Assembly: GCF_022682495.2 (NCBI RefSeq)
Contig: NC_071392.1
Location: 111,218,896-111,282,895 of the forward strand
Length of the DNA stretch: 64,000 nucleotides
Source: Desmodus rotundus
Taxonomy: Eukaryota; Chordata; Mammalia; Chiroptera; Phyllostomidae
Direction of reading: 5' to 3'
Shown here: piece after piece, positions 46,840 to 57,499 of the stretch
How positions within the stretch are numbered: position 1 is the first letter of the stretch
How the letters are laid out: each line of letters opens with the position of its first letter
The notes under the pieces: generated by a model
The model's input: only the letters and a program-made list of their open reading frames with translations
The model's database searches: none
Told to the model about the DNA's origin: nothing
Made by a program: the position numbers and the translations under genes

Positions 46840-47450
46840 GCCTGTCGGCACCGCCCCCATCACCGCCCCATCACCACCCTTCCCACCCTGCCTGCCTGAG
46901 CAGGAGGTGCCCGGTCCCTGCCCCGGGTGGCCCTGCCCGCAGCGAAGAGAAGGTGACGGTGGTTGGTTGCACCCGGAAGGGGTGAGCAGTGCGCCCGGGC
47001 AGGGGAGGGGCCGAGGGGTTAACGGGATGGGACCCAGAGAACTCAAAGGACCCAGCCCTCGACAGCATTTAGGTCCAGGGCGGGAAGCGCCGACCGACCG
47101 TTGCAGAGGCAGGACGAGGGCCCAGGGGCTGGGGTGGGGGCCGGGATCCGAACCGGCCTTCGTGCCAGACTCCCAGAGCCGCTCTGCCGGTCCAAGGCAC
47201 CCGCTGGGCCTGGCACTTACTGGGCCTTAAACCGCCCTTGCTGTCCAGTGTTGTCCATCAGGCAAAAGGTAAAAGGAGAAAACAAACCCGAACACGCCTA
47301 TGGGCAGCTTCTGGCCCGTTCCAAAACGGGGCACCTTTTTTTCTCCCGTCCATCTCGGAGAGCGCGAGCGGGTACCTTCTCCCCACCGCAGGGAATCCGT
47401 TTCTCCCAGGGCTACCGCACTGGACCCGCAGTGTCCCTGTAGGTCTTGTT
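46840..47450. other. GC-rich segment, possible regulatory DNA
   Basis: CpG content is higher than in its surroundings and long open frames occur on both strands, as expected of GC-rich DNA. It includes a MIR (47085-47220). No coding match and no CCAAT/GC-box cluster as clear as that at 14.9 kb. Confidence 0.35.
47085..47220 (-). repeat. MIR within the GC-rich segment
   Basis: On the minus strand: AGAGCGGCTCTGGGAGTCTG then GGCCGGTTCGGATCCCGG, the MIR head and B-box region. It explains a tRNA-like T-arm appearance here. Confidence 0.6.
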
Positions 47451-49175
47451 TGCTGAGGTCTGTCTGCCTCTCCTGGTCAGGAAAACCTGCGCCACTCGGG
47501 AGCCACCTTCGTGACATTTAGCACGTGCCCTTTGTCGCCAAGCCGAGCCACGGGCTTTACCTGCGTTGGGCCGCTGCCTGTGTGAGGTTTACCTCCACAG
47601 GAGACCCCACCCGACCTTGTGGTAATTGGCTTCGAGCTCTCCCTGCCCTCACAAACTTCCTTAATCTGTGAGCAAAAAAAGTACTTCTTCTGTGGACATT
47701 TTTTCATTGATTAACTCCAAGAGACGCTATTCATTTATGAAAAGAAAAAGTCGAAGGGACTGAGTAATTTCACGAAGGACCATTTCCAGATTGAAATGTA
47801 ATGACCATTTTAAGCTTTTTCTTTAAGACCCCAAGTACAGTGGGACTTGAAGTCTTGCAGTAAAACAGGTGTTTTAAAACTTCCAGTGACTTGGTGGATT
47901 TGCTGCTTTGGAAAAATGTCCTAAAAAGCAACAGTTCATCAGCTTGCCAATATTAAAATAATGCAGTGGAGTGAAATAGATGTACTTTTAAAATATGAGA
48001 CCTAATAAGCCACCAGTCTACACTCAGACAATAATTATTTCAATATGCGTGTTACCTTTTGTCTCGTTTGCTAGGTCCTTTCCTCCAAGGAACTGACGGT
48101 GTCCCTTGGGAACGTTAGCGACAAAGTCAATGTAAGCAATGCTAGGAATAGGGACAGGTCCTGTTGTTTAATTAAAATGAGGGTCTAGCAAAAGAAAAAA
48201 AACGAGCAAACTAAAGCAAATTTTATGTAATCTCTGATGTTGAAGGTGTGTGTTATCTGACCTACAGAAAAAAAAATGGCACAGGGCAGTGGGAGAAAAG
48301 ACGGAGCAGAGAGAAATGCTGGGCGGAGATGGAAGGGAGCCCAGTCCAAAACCGTCATCTCCTTCCAGGCTGCTGTGAACTCACCGCATCCGTTCCTGAA
48401 AGCGCCTCCTGGGCCTTTTGAGACGGGGAGGGCCCGCTTGCAGTGACCCTCTTAAGCGAGCTGGAAAATTCCCAGCTGTCACTCAGGCCAGTCTCCCAGC
48501 ACTCCGAGGGACGGCATCTCTCAGGCAGAAGGACACCGGCCTCTGCTGTGGATGGCTCAGTGGTAGAATTCACAAGGTGGCTAGTCTTTTGTTGAGCAGT
48601 TTTAATCATTATTGTTTATATATATGTACTGCATCGTTGCTCTCCCTGTAACGACCCCCTACCTTGCACATTCTGGTCTAGTAGCAACCTGAATATCAAA
48701 GTCTTCCAGATGGGGACGCCAGCCAGTACAGGTCTAGCACCACACAGCTGCCCTCTGTACGGTTCTGACTGTGGGAACCTCGCTCTGGCTCTCTCTGCCT
48801 CCTTTGCTTTCCACGCGATGGAGCGCGAACCTGCTTCACTCTGTTCGTGAATAGGGCTGAACGGTGGCATGTTTGTATCAGTGCCCTGCACATCTGAAAT
48901 TAGGCCGTCAAATTCCTGTCCGTAACTGCCTCTTCGCTTGTCCAGGCTTGTCTGTCAGGGGCCCTTGGAAGCTGGAAAAGGAATGTGCTTCCGCGTGGCC
49001 ATTTGATTTCCCCAGGGAAGCGGCCCTTGGTCACTCAGGCGGGTTCGAAGCTCTTCGTCGCACGCGTTCCTCCAGAGAGAAAACCCGGTAAAGTTTCCAG
49101 TAGGCCTTCCTCACACACACAGGAGGGTGCACGCAAAAGCCCGCAGATATATAACAAGGTTCTTGTCCTCCTTTA
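47451..49175. other. Repeat-poor unique sequence
   Basis: No repeat family recognised over about 1.7 kb, unusual for this window; AT-rich at 47.7-48.3 kb. It could hold conserved regulatory DNA, but nothing specific is seen. Confidence 0.4.
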
Positions 49176-49502
49176 CATTTATTTTATTTTTTAATTATAT
49201 TTTATCGATGATGCTGTTACACTTGTCCTGATTTTTCCCCCTTGGCCCCCCTCTACCCAGCACCACCCCACACTTCCTCAGGCAATCCCCCCACCATTGT
49301 TCATGTCCATGGGTCATGCTTTTAAGTTCTTTGGCTGCTCCATTTCCTATACTGTGCTTTACATCCCCATGGCTAGTCTGTAACTACCTCTTTGTACTTC
49401 TTAATCCCCTCACCTCTTCACCCATTCCTCCACACCCCCCTTCCCATCTGATAACTAACTTCTTTTCTCTTGCTGCTTTTAAGAATCTCCCTTTATCTTT
49501 AA

Positions 49503-49721
49503 CCTTTGGCTATTTATTTATTTACTTATTTATATTTAGAGTGGGGAAAGGAGAGAGAAAGAGAGGGAGAGAAACATCAATGTGTGGTTGCCTTTCACGC
49601 ACCCCCACACTGGGGACCTGGCCCGCAACCCAGGCATGGATGGGCCTTGACTGGGAATCTAACTGGTGACCCTTTGGTTCTCGGGCCGGTGATCAATCCA
49701 CTGAACCACACCAGCCAGGGC
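49503..49721 (-). repeat. Ves-type SINE inside HAL1
   Basis: Reverse-oriented SINE ending in CCACACCAGCCAGGGC. ACCTTTGGC is duplicated on both sides, and the HAL1 at 8.2-10.8 kb shows the uninterrupted site (near 8935), so the insertion is later than the HAL1. Confidence 0.92.
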
Positions 49722-50705
49722 TGACCTTTGGCCTTTTAATAAATGGCACGCCTCTCTGCATCCATCATAATTGGGACACCCTGTGCTTCCTGGACTTGCC
49801 TGTTTATTTCCTTCACCAAACTAGGGAAGTTTTCTTTCACTATTTTTTCAGATAGATTTCCAATTTCTTGCTCTTTCTCTTGTCCCTCTGGCACCCCTAT
49901 GATGTGGATTTTGGACCTCTTGAAGTTGTCCTACAGGCTGTTTATACTGTCTTCACTTTTTTGGATTATTTTTTCTTGTTTTGTGTGGTGGTTTTTTGCT
50001 TCCTTATTTCCAAATTACTGATTTGATTCTCAGCTTCATCCATTCAACTGTTGTTTCCCTGCAAATTGTTCTTTATTTCCATTAGGGTATCCTTCATTTC
50101 TGAGTGGGCCTTTTTGCAGCTGAGTTCCTCACTAAGTCCCTTGAGCATCCTTATAACCAGTGTTTTGAACTCTGCATCTGATAGGTTGCTTAGCTCCATT
50201 TCATTTAACTCTTTTTCTGGAGTTTTGATCTGTTTTTTCATTTGGGCCATGTTTCTTTGTCTCCTCGTTTGGCAGCCTCCCAGTGTTTGTTTCTATGTAT
50301 TAGGTAGAGCTGCTTTGACTCCGTGTCTTGGTAGTGTGGTCTAATGTAGTAGGTGTCCTGAAGGGTCCAGTGGCACAGCCTCCTCTATCACCCAAGCTGG
50401 GTACTCAGGGTGTGCCCTTCGTGTGGGCTGAGTACCCCCTCCTCTTGTAGTTGAGCCTTGGTTGCTATTGGCAGATCAATGGGAGGGATTTACCCAGTCC
50501 AGTCAGCTGCAAGGACTGGCTGTGACCACTTATCACCAACCTCCACCTTCCATGGAGGATCAGCTGTGCAGGGGCAGGGTGGTGGTGCTCCGACTGGTCT
50601 GTAGCTGTCCACTGGGTGCGCTGGCCCTGGGGTTTCCTGAGTGGTGCAGGCCAAGGTCAGTCCCCTCCTGTGTTTTGCTCAGGGCACCCTACCTGAGCTG
50701 TAAAG

Positions 50706-50916
50706 CAGGGGTGTCAAACTCATTTTCACCAGGGGCCACATAAGCCTCATGGTTGCCTTCAAAGGGCCAAATATAATTTTAGGACTGTATAAATGTAACT
50801 ACTACTTAACTAGGGGCAAGGACATTGGCTCTGCTGCCGGTAAACAAGGTGCTGGGCCGGATAAAACAAGGTGGAGGGCTGGATTCAGCCCTCGGGCCTT
50901 GTGTTTGCCACCTGTG
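50706..50916 (+). mobile_element. Non-autonomous hAT-type element inside HAL1
   Basis: A 211-base element starting CAGGGGTGTCAAACTCATTT and ending GTTTGCCACCTGTG, with short imperfect inverted ends. It is flanked by 8-base duplications CTGTAAAG and CTATATAG. The homologous HAL1 at about 9933-9940 has a single CTATAAAG at this point. It has no coding capacity. Confidence 0.85.
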
Positions 50917-51892
50917 CTATATAGCAATCTGCGGTGGCTGCCAGTTGTGCTGGGCTTGGAGATTCCCAGGTTAAGCCAAGTTGTGACTTTAATCTGGCTG
51001 CCGCTAAGGCTCTCTGAAGCCAGCTGTTGCTTATTTGGTAGAATTTGGGAGCCAAGATGAGCCATTCTTATGGAAAAGCAGCTTGGGTGGGCCCATAAGT
51101 TGGGTGGGGCAGAGACTCTGTGGATCTTCAAGGTGGGTCACACAGTGTTAGCCAGGTTGATGGAGTGTCAGGCATGGCACAAGCCTACCAGCTCTGTGTG
51201 TGCGTGTGATGGGGAGGGAGCTCAGCAAAGGGACAATGGCCTCTGCTCGCCTTGATGCCAGACACTTCAGCCTTTCCCTGTACACTACTGGTGACTCTCA
51301 AGCTGCCACCCCGGTGCCGGAGCCCAGAGGGAGCGAGTCTGAGTAGGTGAGTCTGTGTGTGGGTTCTGCAAGAGGAACTGCTTGGGGTTCCAGCAGCCTC
51401 CTCCACCGACTCAACCCCCACTGGTTTTCATAGCCAGAAATTGTGGAGACTTATCTTCCTGGCACTGGAACCCTGGGCTGGGGGGCCTGGTGCGGGGCTG
51501 GGACTCCTTGCTCCTGAGATATCCCTCCGGAATTTTTATCCGCGTGAGTGTGGGGTCAGCCTGTTCCTCGTCCTCGCCCTTCCTACCAGTCTGGATGGAT
51601 GTGTTTTTTTAATTCTGTAGTTGTCAGACTTCCATTCAACTTGATGTCTAATGTTTCTGAGTGATGGTTGCTCTGTATTTCAGCTGCAGTTTTGATGTGG
51701 TCCTGCGAAGAGGTGAGCCGTGTCTGCCTACGCTGCCATCTTGACTGGAGGCCTGTGAATTCCTTTCTTAAGGGTGGATTTTTGTCTGACTACATTTTTC
51801 TTCCTCAAAGTGAGGAGTGCCTATATTCTGTTCTGTGGGTCTCTGGCCTTAGATCAGGGTGATGCTCCTGGGGTTTGGCCAGGGCAGTGACG

Positions 51893-52090
51893 TGGTCAGG
51901 TAGACAGACTGTTGACCCTCAAACAGCACGGGTTTGAACCGTGTGGGTCCACCTGCAGTGGATTTTTTAATTGCCCCGTGCAGTTCAAACCCGTGTTGTT
52001 CAGTCCTGCGGGGGCTGGGAGTCCGCATATGCAGAGGCAACCGCCCCACCCCCTGTGTTGTTTAAGGCTCGACTGTGCCTGAAAGCGCAA
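51893..52090 (+). repeat. Old Tigger-like DNA transposon fragment
   Basis: GTTGACCCTCAAACAGCACG and GGTTTGAACCGTGTGGGTCC resemble the ends of mammalian Tigger/pogo elements. A partial inverted match (TTCAAACCCGTGTTGTTCAG) follows. The family assignment is from memory of the motif and is tentative. Confidence 0.6.
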
Positions 52091-52480
52091 CCCCAAAGGG
52101 CCCTGGGGATGATGGAAGAGAGATGGGCTGGGGAAGAATCGGGAAGGCCAGTTAAAAGGCTGGTGCAGTTTATGGAGCTGTGTGCTTAACATGTAGGCGT
52201 TCTTCTGGGTTTAAATTAAACTAGGATGGGTTTTTAGATATGAGAACAAGTGGCTGTCATCGTGGTCCCCACGAAGTCCAGAGGCTGGAGAGACAGGCTT
52301 CGGGCCAGGCTGGGAGCAGTGGGTAAGTCTGGGACTTGAGTGGGATTCTGGTTGTAGAGCTGACAGTGTGAGTAGAGACCGGGAAGCTGGGGGGGACACT
52401 GGGGGAAGAACGGGGACCAGGATAGGGAGGAAATCAAGTCCATTCGAGCACGGACGGCGAGCATTTCTGAGTGGGGCTCC
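52090..52480 (-). repeat. L2 fragment
   Basis: Reverse L2-like sequence, seen in TTGAGTGGGATTCTGGTTGT and the surrounding G-rich text; diverged. Confidence 0.5.
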
Positions 52481-52734
52481 GGCACCCTGGCCGAGTGAAT
52501 AAACTGACCCTGCAGCTCTGGGCTGGGGTTCTGCCAGGATGTGGAGCCAAGTAAAGGCCAAGGCCCAGCCTCATGTGTCATGGCTCAGCGAGCAGAGGGG
52601 ACAGCTGTCTTGCACCAGTTGGGGAGGAAGTCGCCATCCCTCCGTGACCCTTTCTACATATGCTCTTCTTACCTGTTTCTCTCTTCTCCCAGCCCCGCCT
52701 GAGGGTGGGATTAGTAATCCATGACAAGGGTCTG

Positions 52735-52850
52735 CCACACCCAGTGTGAACTCTAGTGCTGAAGTTCCCTAGCAGTGTGACGCTGCATAGGTTGCTTAAC
52801 CTTTTCCAGCCTCAGTTTCTTTACTTGTAAAATGGGAATAGCATCCTTTC
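52735..52850 (+). repeat. MIR
   Basis: GTTGCTTAACCTTTTCCAGC, CTCAGTTTCTTTACTTGTAA and AATGGGAATAGCA match the MIR core. Confidence 0.8.
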
Positions 52851-53499
52851 TGCTGGCATGTGACTTTTGCCCCCTTTCTCCCTCCCCCGCAAAATCAGGG
52901 ATTTCCCTGCTGCCTTGTAATGTGCCCTATTGTGGATGGAAGGGACTGGTGCACAGGGCGGCTCTGGGGCTCCCCGGGCTGAAGAATCCCTTCATTGAAG
53001 CTCTTGAGGACTCCGAGGGCCTGGGTCCTCGGGTCTGTGAGCACCTGAGGGCATGGGGCGTTCCTGCAGGTCCTGACGCAGCTGGTGTCCTGGAACACTG
53101 GGAATTGAATTCTTTCCCCCAAATTCTCTGGTGACCTTGGGCGACCTCTGGTGGGGAAAGTGAGACAACACACACCATCTCGGCAAGGATAGGTTCTCCT
53201 TCCCTGTGGTTTCACATTGTGGCTTGCTTTTTATCCGCTTGGATGCAGTGCTGGTATTTTTCTTTTACACGCATGAAATGGGCGTCACTTGCCAGTATGC
53301 ATGCGCCTGATTACTTACCGTGTGTCACTGTTCGCTGGCGCTGTGTTTTCCGAGCTTTTGGGATTTTTCTCCTTTCCAGAGTTGTGAATTCCCCCTAGAA
53401 TCTTCCGAACTGTATTTATTACATAACAAAAGTGTTTCTTTCCTATGAAACCACTTTAAGGTTTCATTCCATACATGTATTTTAAAATTCATGTTATGT

Positions 53500-55484
53500 G
53501 GAAAAAACCAAGATGGAGGCATAGGTAGACACACTGCGCCTCCTCTCACAACCAAAAGAAGGACAACAACAATTTAAAAACAAAAAACAACCAGAACCGA
53601 CAGAAAATCGAACTGCAAGGAAGTCCGACAACCAAGGAGATTAAAAAAAAAAAAAAAGAAAGAAAGAAACATTCATCCTGACCGGTAGGAGGGGCGGAGA
53701 TGGGCAGCCGGGCAGACAGGACTCGCCTTGCCCCGGTGGACCCAGAGACTGGCAGAGTGTGGGACTGTCGGGGCAGGCAGTGCGACAGCTAGCAGACCCC
53801 GTGGCCCCACATTCGTGCATATATAAACCGGGAGGAATGGCGGGGGAGCGAAACAGAACCCGCAACCCAGGGCTCCAGCTCGGTGAAATAAAGCCTCAAA
53901 CCTCTGATTGAAAACACCCGTGGGGGTTGAGGCGGCAGCAGGAGAGACTCCCAGCCTCACGAGAGAGGTCGTTGGAGAGACCCACAGGGGCCTAGAGCGT
54001 GCACAGGCCCACCCACTTGGGAATCAGCACCAGCGGGGCCCAATTTGATTGTGGGTAGTGGAGGGAGTGACTGAAAACTGGCAGAGAGTGGACCAAGTGC
54101 CATTGCTCCTTCTTGGCCCCTCCCCCACATGCAGCGTCACAGCACAGTGACCAGTGTTACTCCGCCCCGGGAACACCTAAGGCTCCGCCCCTTTACACAA
54201 CAGGTGATCCGAGACCAAAAAAAAAAAAAAAAAAAGCCCAAATGAAAGAACAGTTCAAAGCTCCAGAAATAATTCAACTAAGCAGCGAAGAGATAGCCAA
54301 CCTATCAGATGCACAGTTCAAAATACTGGTAATTAGGATGTTCACAGAATTGGTTGAATTTGGTCACAAATTAGATGAACAAATGAAGGCTATGCTAAGA
54401 GAAACAAAGGAAAATGTACAGGGAACCAATAGTGATGGGAAGGAAACTGGGACTCAAATCAACGGTGTGGACCAGAAGGAAGAAAGAAACATCCAACCAG
54501 AAAAGAATGAAGCAACAAGAATTCGGAAAAATGAGGAGAGGCTTAGGAACCTCCAGGTCATCTCGAAACGTTCCAACATCCGAAATATAGGGGTGCCAGA
54601 AGGAGAAGAGGAAGAACAAAAAATTGAAAACTTATTTGAACAAATAATGAAGGAGAACTTCCCTCATCTGGCAAAGGAAACAGACTTCCAGGAAGTCCAG
54701 GAAGCTCCGAGAGTCCAAAAGAAGCTGGACCCAAGGAGGAACACACCAAGGCACATCATAATTACATTACCTAAGATGAAACAGAGAGAGAGAATCTTAG
54801 AAGCAGCAAGAGAAAAGGACACAGTTATCTACAAAAGAGTTCCCATAAGACTGTCAGCTGATTTCTCAAAAGAGATCTTGCAGGTAAGAAGGGGCTGGCA
54901 AGAAGTATTCCAAGTCATGAAAGCCAAGGACCTATATCCAAGACTTCTCTATCCAGCAAAGCTGTCATTTAGAATGGAAGGGCAGATAAAGTGCTTCTCA
55001 GATAAGGTCAAGTTAAAGGAGTTCATCATCACCAAGCCCTTATTATATGAAATGTTAAAGGGAGTTGCCTAAGAAAAAGAAGATAAAAAATATGGACAGT
55101 AAAAATGACAGCAAACTCACAGTTATTAACAACCATACCTAAAGCAAAAAACAAAAGCAAACTAAGGAAACAACTAGAACAGGAACAGAACCACAGAAAT
55201 GGAGATCACATGAAGGGTTATCAATAGGGGAGTGGGAGGGGGAGAGGGGGGGAAAGGTACAGAGAATAAGTAGCATAAATGATAGGTGGAAAATAGACAG
55301 GGGCAGGGTAAGAATAGTATAGGAAATGTAGAAGCCAAAGAACTTATATGTATGACCCATGGACCTGAACTATAGGGGGGGAATGTGGGAGGGAGGGGGG
55401 GTGGGCAGGATGGAGTGGAGTGAAGGGGGAGAAATGGGACAACTGTAATAGCATAATCAATAAATATATTTTAAAAAATAAAAT
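53500..55484 (+). mobile_element. Complete half-L1 (HAL1-type) retrotransposon
   Basis: A 1,985-base element bounded by a 16-base target-site duplication, AAAATTCATGTTATGT (53484-53499) and AAAATTCATCTTATGT (55485-55500), one mismatch. It starts with an L1-like 5' end (AAGATGGAGGCATAGG) and has a 5' UTR of about 610 bases. It then has ORF1, a purine-rich 3' UTR of about 400 bases, and a tail after GACAACTGTAATAGCATAAT. No sequence for ORF2 is present between ORF1 and the 3' UTR. Confidence 0.93.
54113..55072 (+). CDS. LINE-1/half-L1 ORF1 protein, intact frame
   Basis: An uninterrupted 319-residue frame related to L1 ORF1p, the trimeric nucleic-acid chaperone that coats L1 RNA. Residues 1-43 include a Lys run read from a 19-A tract. 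Family members normally begin near KAQMKEQ, so Met44 (codon at 54242) is probably the true start. Residues 60-150 are a short, charged, coiled-coil-like region. Residues 155-250 match the RRM-like domain (IRNIGVPEGEE, TPRHIIITLPK, AAREKDTVIYK). Residues 251-319 match the C-terminal domain (VRRGWQEVFQVMK, YPAKLSF). The stop is TAA at 55070. No ORF2 follows: the frame runs straight into a G-rich 3' UTR. Such ORF1-only elements are known as HAL1. No endonuclease or reverse transcriptase is encoded, so movement would need an L1 in trans. Whether it is expressed cannot be told from sequence. Confidence 0.93.
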   Translation: MAPPPHAASQHSDQCYSAPGTPKAPPLYTTGDPRPKKKKKKAQMKEQFKAPEIIQLSSEEIANLSDAQFKILVIRMFTELVEFGHKLDEQMKAMLRETKENVQGTNSDGKETGTQINGVDQKEERNIQPEKNEATRIRKNEERLRNLQVISKRSNIRNIGVPEGEEEEQKIENLFEQIMKENFPHLAKETDFQEVQEAPRVQKKLDPRRNTPRHIIITLPKMKQRERILEAAREKDTVIYKRVPIRLSADFSKEILQVRRGWQEVFQVMKAKDLYPRLLYPAKLSFRMEGQIKCFSDKVKLKEFIITKPLLYEMLKGVA

Positions 55485-55549
55485 AAAATTCATCTTATGT
55501 AATAACTTTTTCAGAAGTAGCACTTTCTGTGTACTAGGCACTGTTTTAT

Positions 55550-55700
55550 ATATTTTGTAACTACAAACTTATTTTAACCTTCTAACAACTCTGTGAGATG
55601 GGTGTTGTCCCGGGTATAGACGAGGGACTGGGCCTCAGAGACGCTGGGCAGCGTGCTCAAGTTCACGCTGCTGACAAGTGGCAGAACCAGGACCGCAGCC
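55550..55700 (-). repeat. MIR/L2 remnant
   Basis: ACAACTCTGTGAGATGGGTG and GGGACTGGGCCTCAGAGACG are the reverse MIR pattern. Confidence 0.6.
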
Positions 55701-55989
55701 GATGTGGTTCTCTTAATTCCTTTGCTGTGTTCCTTCTGACCTCACAGCTGCTTCCCTGGAACTTCCCATGTAAAATTGGAGCGCATCTTATGTGCTTGTG
55801 CATCTTACTCCTAAGCCAGTAAGTATGATAATAGCAGCGGAACTTAATCCAACTCAACCTTGGGTCTGAACCCCAGTTCCTCTTCAGGGTGACCTTGGGT
55901 CCCCAAAGCCCTTCTGTAAAATAGAGGGGGTCATATGAAGAATTATATAATTTTTTTTACATTTCTTGCCTCAGAATAATTTATTTTTA

Positions 55990-56176
55990 TAGAAGACATT
56001 TGTTTTAATTTATTATTGATTTGAAAGAGAGAGAGGAAGAGAAACATTGATTTGTTGTTCCACTTATTCATGCATTCATTGGTTGATTCTCACATGTGCC
56101 CTGACCAGGGATCGAACCCTGAACCTTGACATATCCAGATAATGCTCTAACCAACTGAGCGACCTGACCTGGGCTG
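55990..56176 (-). repeat. Old Ves-related SINE
   Basis: Reverse copy: TTATTGATTTGAAAGAGAGA, TTGGTTGATTCTCACATGTG, CAGGGATCGAACCCTGAACC, ACCAACTGAGCGACCTGACC. It is an older subfamily than the others. Confidence 0.85.
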
Positions 56177-56189
56177 CCTTGTTTCCTTG

Positions 56190-56650
56190 TAGTGCAGTAA
56201 AAATTCACCCTTTAAAAAAAGGAGCATTAACAGACCTATACTTTCATATAGTCACCACCATAATCAAGATATAGAACAGTCATATCACCGCGCCCCCCGC
56301 CCCCGCAGCCCCGAAATTACAGTTTCCCTTCCGCGCCTCCAGCTCCTGGCAGTCCCTAAGCTGTTTTCTGCCCTGTAGTTTTGCCATATCCAGACCGTCG
56401 TAATCATGGAATCATAGAGTGTATAGCCCTTTGAGTCTGCTGCTTTCTTTTATAATGTCTGTGAGATTCACTCGTGTTGCAGACCTGTGGGCAGGCGGAC
56501 GCTTTGCACTGATGAGGATGAACGCACCACAGTTTGTTCATCCACTTACCATTTGCAGGATATTTGCCTTGTTTCCAAATCTGTCAGTCTGTTCTCAATG
56601 CCTTGATGGCTCCGAGCAGCACCGGTCAGGTGTGTTGTGGGATGCCCGAG
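56190..56650 (-). repeat. Old L1 (L1M) fragment
   Basis: Reverse L1 3' region including ACAGTCATATCACCGC, a C-rich tract, GGAATCATAGAGTGTAT and CCACTTACCATTTGCAGGAT. Confidence 0.8.
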
Positions 56651-57499
56651 TCACGTCTGACTTCTTGAGCAGCAGGCTTCGAGTTTGAGGACATCCCCCA
56701 GTGATGCCCCGCGGACCACCGGCCAGAGCCAGTGAACCTTGACTGTGAAGGGGTCTCATGGGTTGTTCGAGGCACGTCTGTTTCTGACCCCTGGAGTGAA
56801 TTTTAAGCGTCAATAAAACTTGACCTTCATGGAGTCTCTGCTTCTCCTTCCATGCCATCTCTCCCACCCTCTCTCTTTTTCTTTCCCCTCCACCCTCTCT
56901 CCCTTCCATTTTCTGACTTCTGTTTCAGTCTTAGTCCTTGCTAATAAGCTAGCTCCCTTGCTGGCAGCGGTGATTGAAAATTGATTTTATGGTCTATTTG
57001 TTGATATCTGTCGGGACAGTGGGGATCTATTCTTTATCCACTGGGAGACGAGAGAATTGTATGTTAGTGTTTTTTTTGATAGTTTGCTTGTGTATTTGTG
57101 AGCTCCAATCAATGAAGAAAATATGGAGAGAAATAGAATTAGCGAAGCTTTGAAAGCAGAACAGCCCATTGAGGTTTGGGCCAGTGGGTTTTTGTGTGTC
57201 TTGGTTTAGTGAGGCACGTGGCTGAAGTTGTAGAACTGAAGCTGGAAGTTTTCAGTGTCTGTATGAGTCGGAGATATTTCTACCTCCGTAGTATGCTAAT
57301 TAGCAAGTGAAATAGTAACATCACTTCAATTTAAGGAGGTTTGTTTGATTGGTTTATCAGAGCTAATGGGGCTTATATAAATATAAGAAAATACATAAAT
57401 TTCCAGAAAATAAAGACATAGAATTTCTAATAGTTCAAATGTTCTAGCCTTGGAAGAGGGGAGGAAAAAAACTTTACAAGAATGTTAGGAGGGTTTTTT

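Larger units (their letters stand above)
49176..51747 (-). mobile_element. HAL1 with internal deletion and two nested insertions
   Basis: Shares both ends with the copy at 8236-10790 (5' end near 51747). It lacks the stretch covering the ORF1 C-terminus and start of the 3' UTR: near 49460 the 3' UTR jumps to mid-ORF1 sequence. It is interrupted by a Ves SINE (49503-49721) and a hAT-type element (50706-50916). Confidence 0.87.

Noticed and set aside
47100..47220. Possible tRNA T-arm (GGTTCGGATCC on the minus strand)
   Set aside because: The stem does not fold with a seven-base loop, no acceptor stem is found, and the flanks match MIR.
46463..47230. A 255-residue open frame on the plus strand
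   Set aside because: It starts in L1 3' UTR sequence, runs into GC-rich DNA containing a MIR, and has no recognisable domain.
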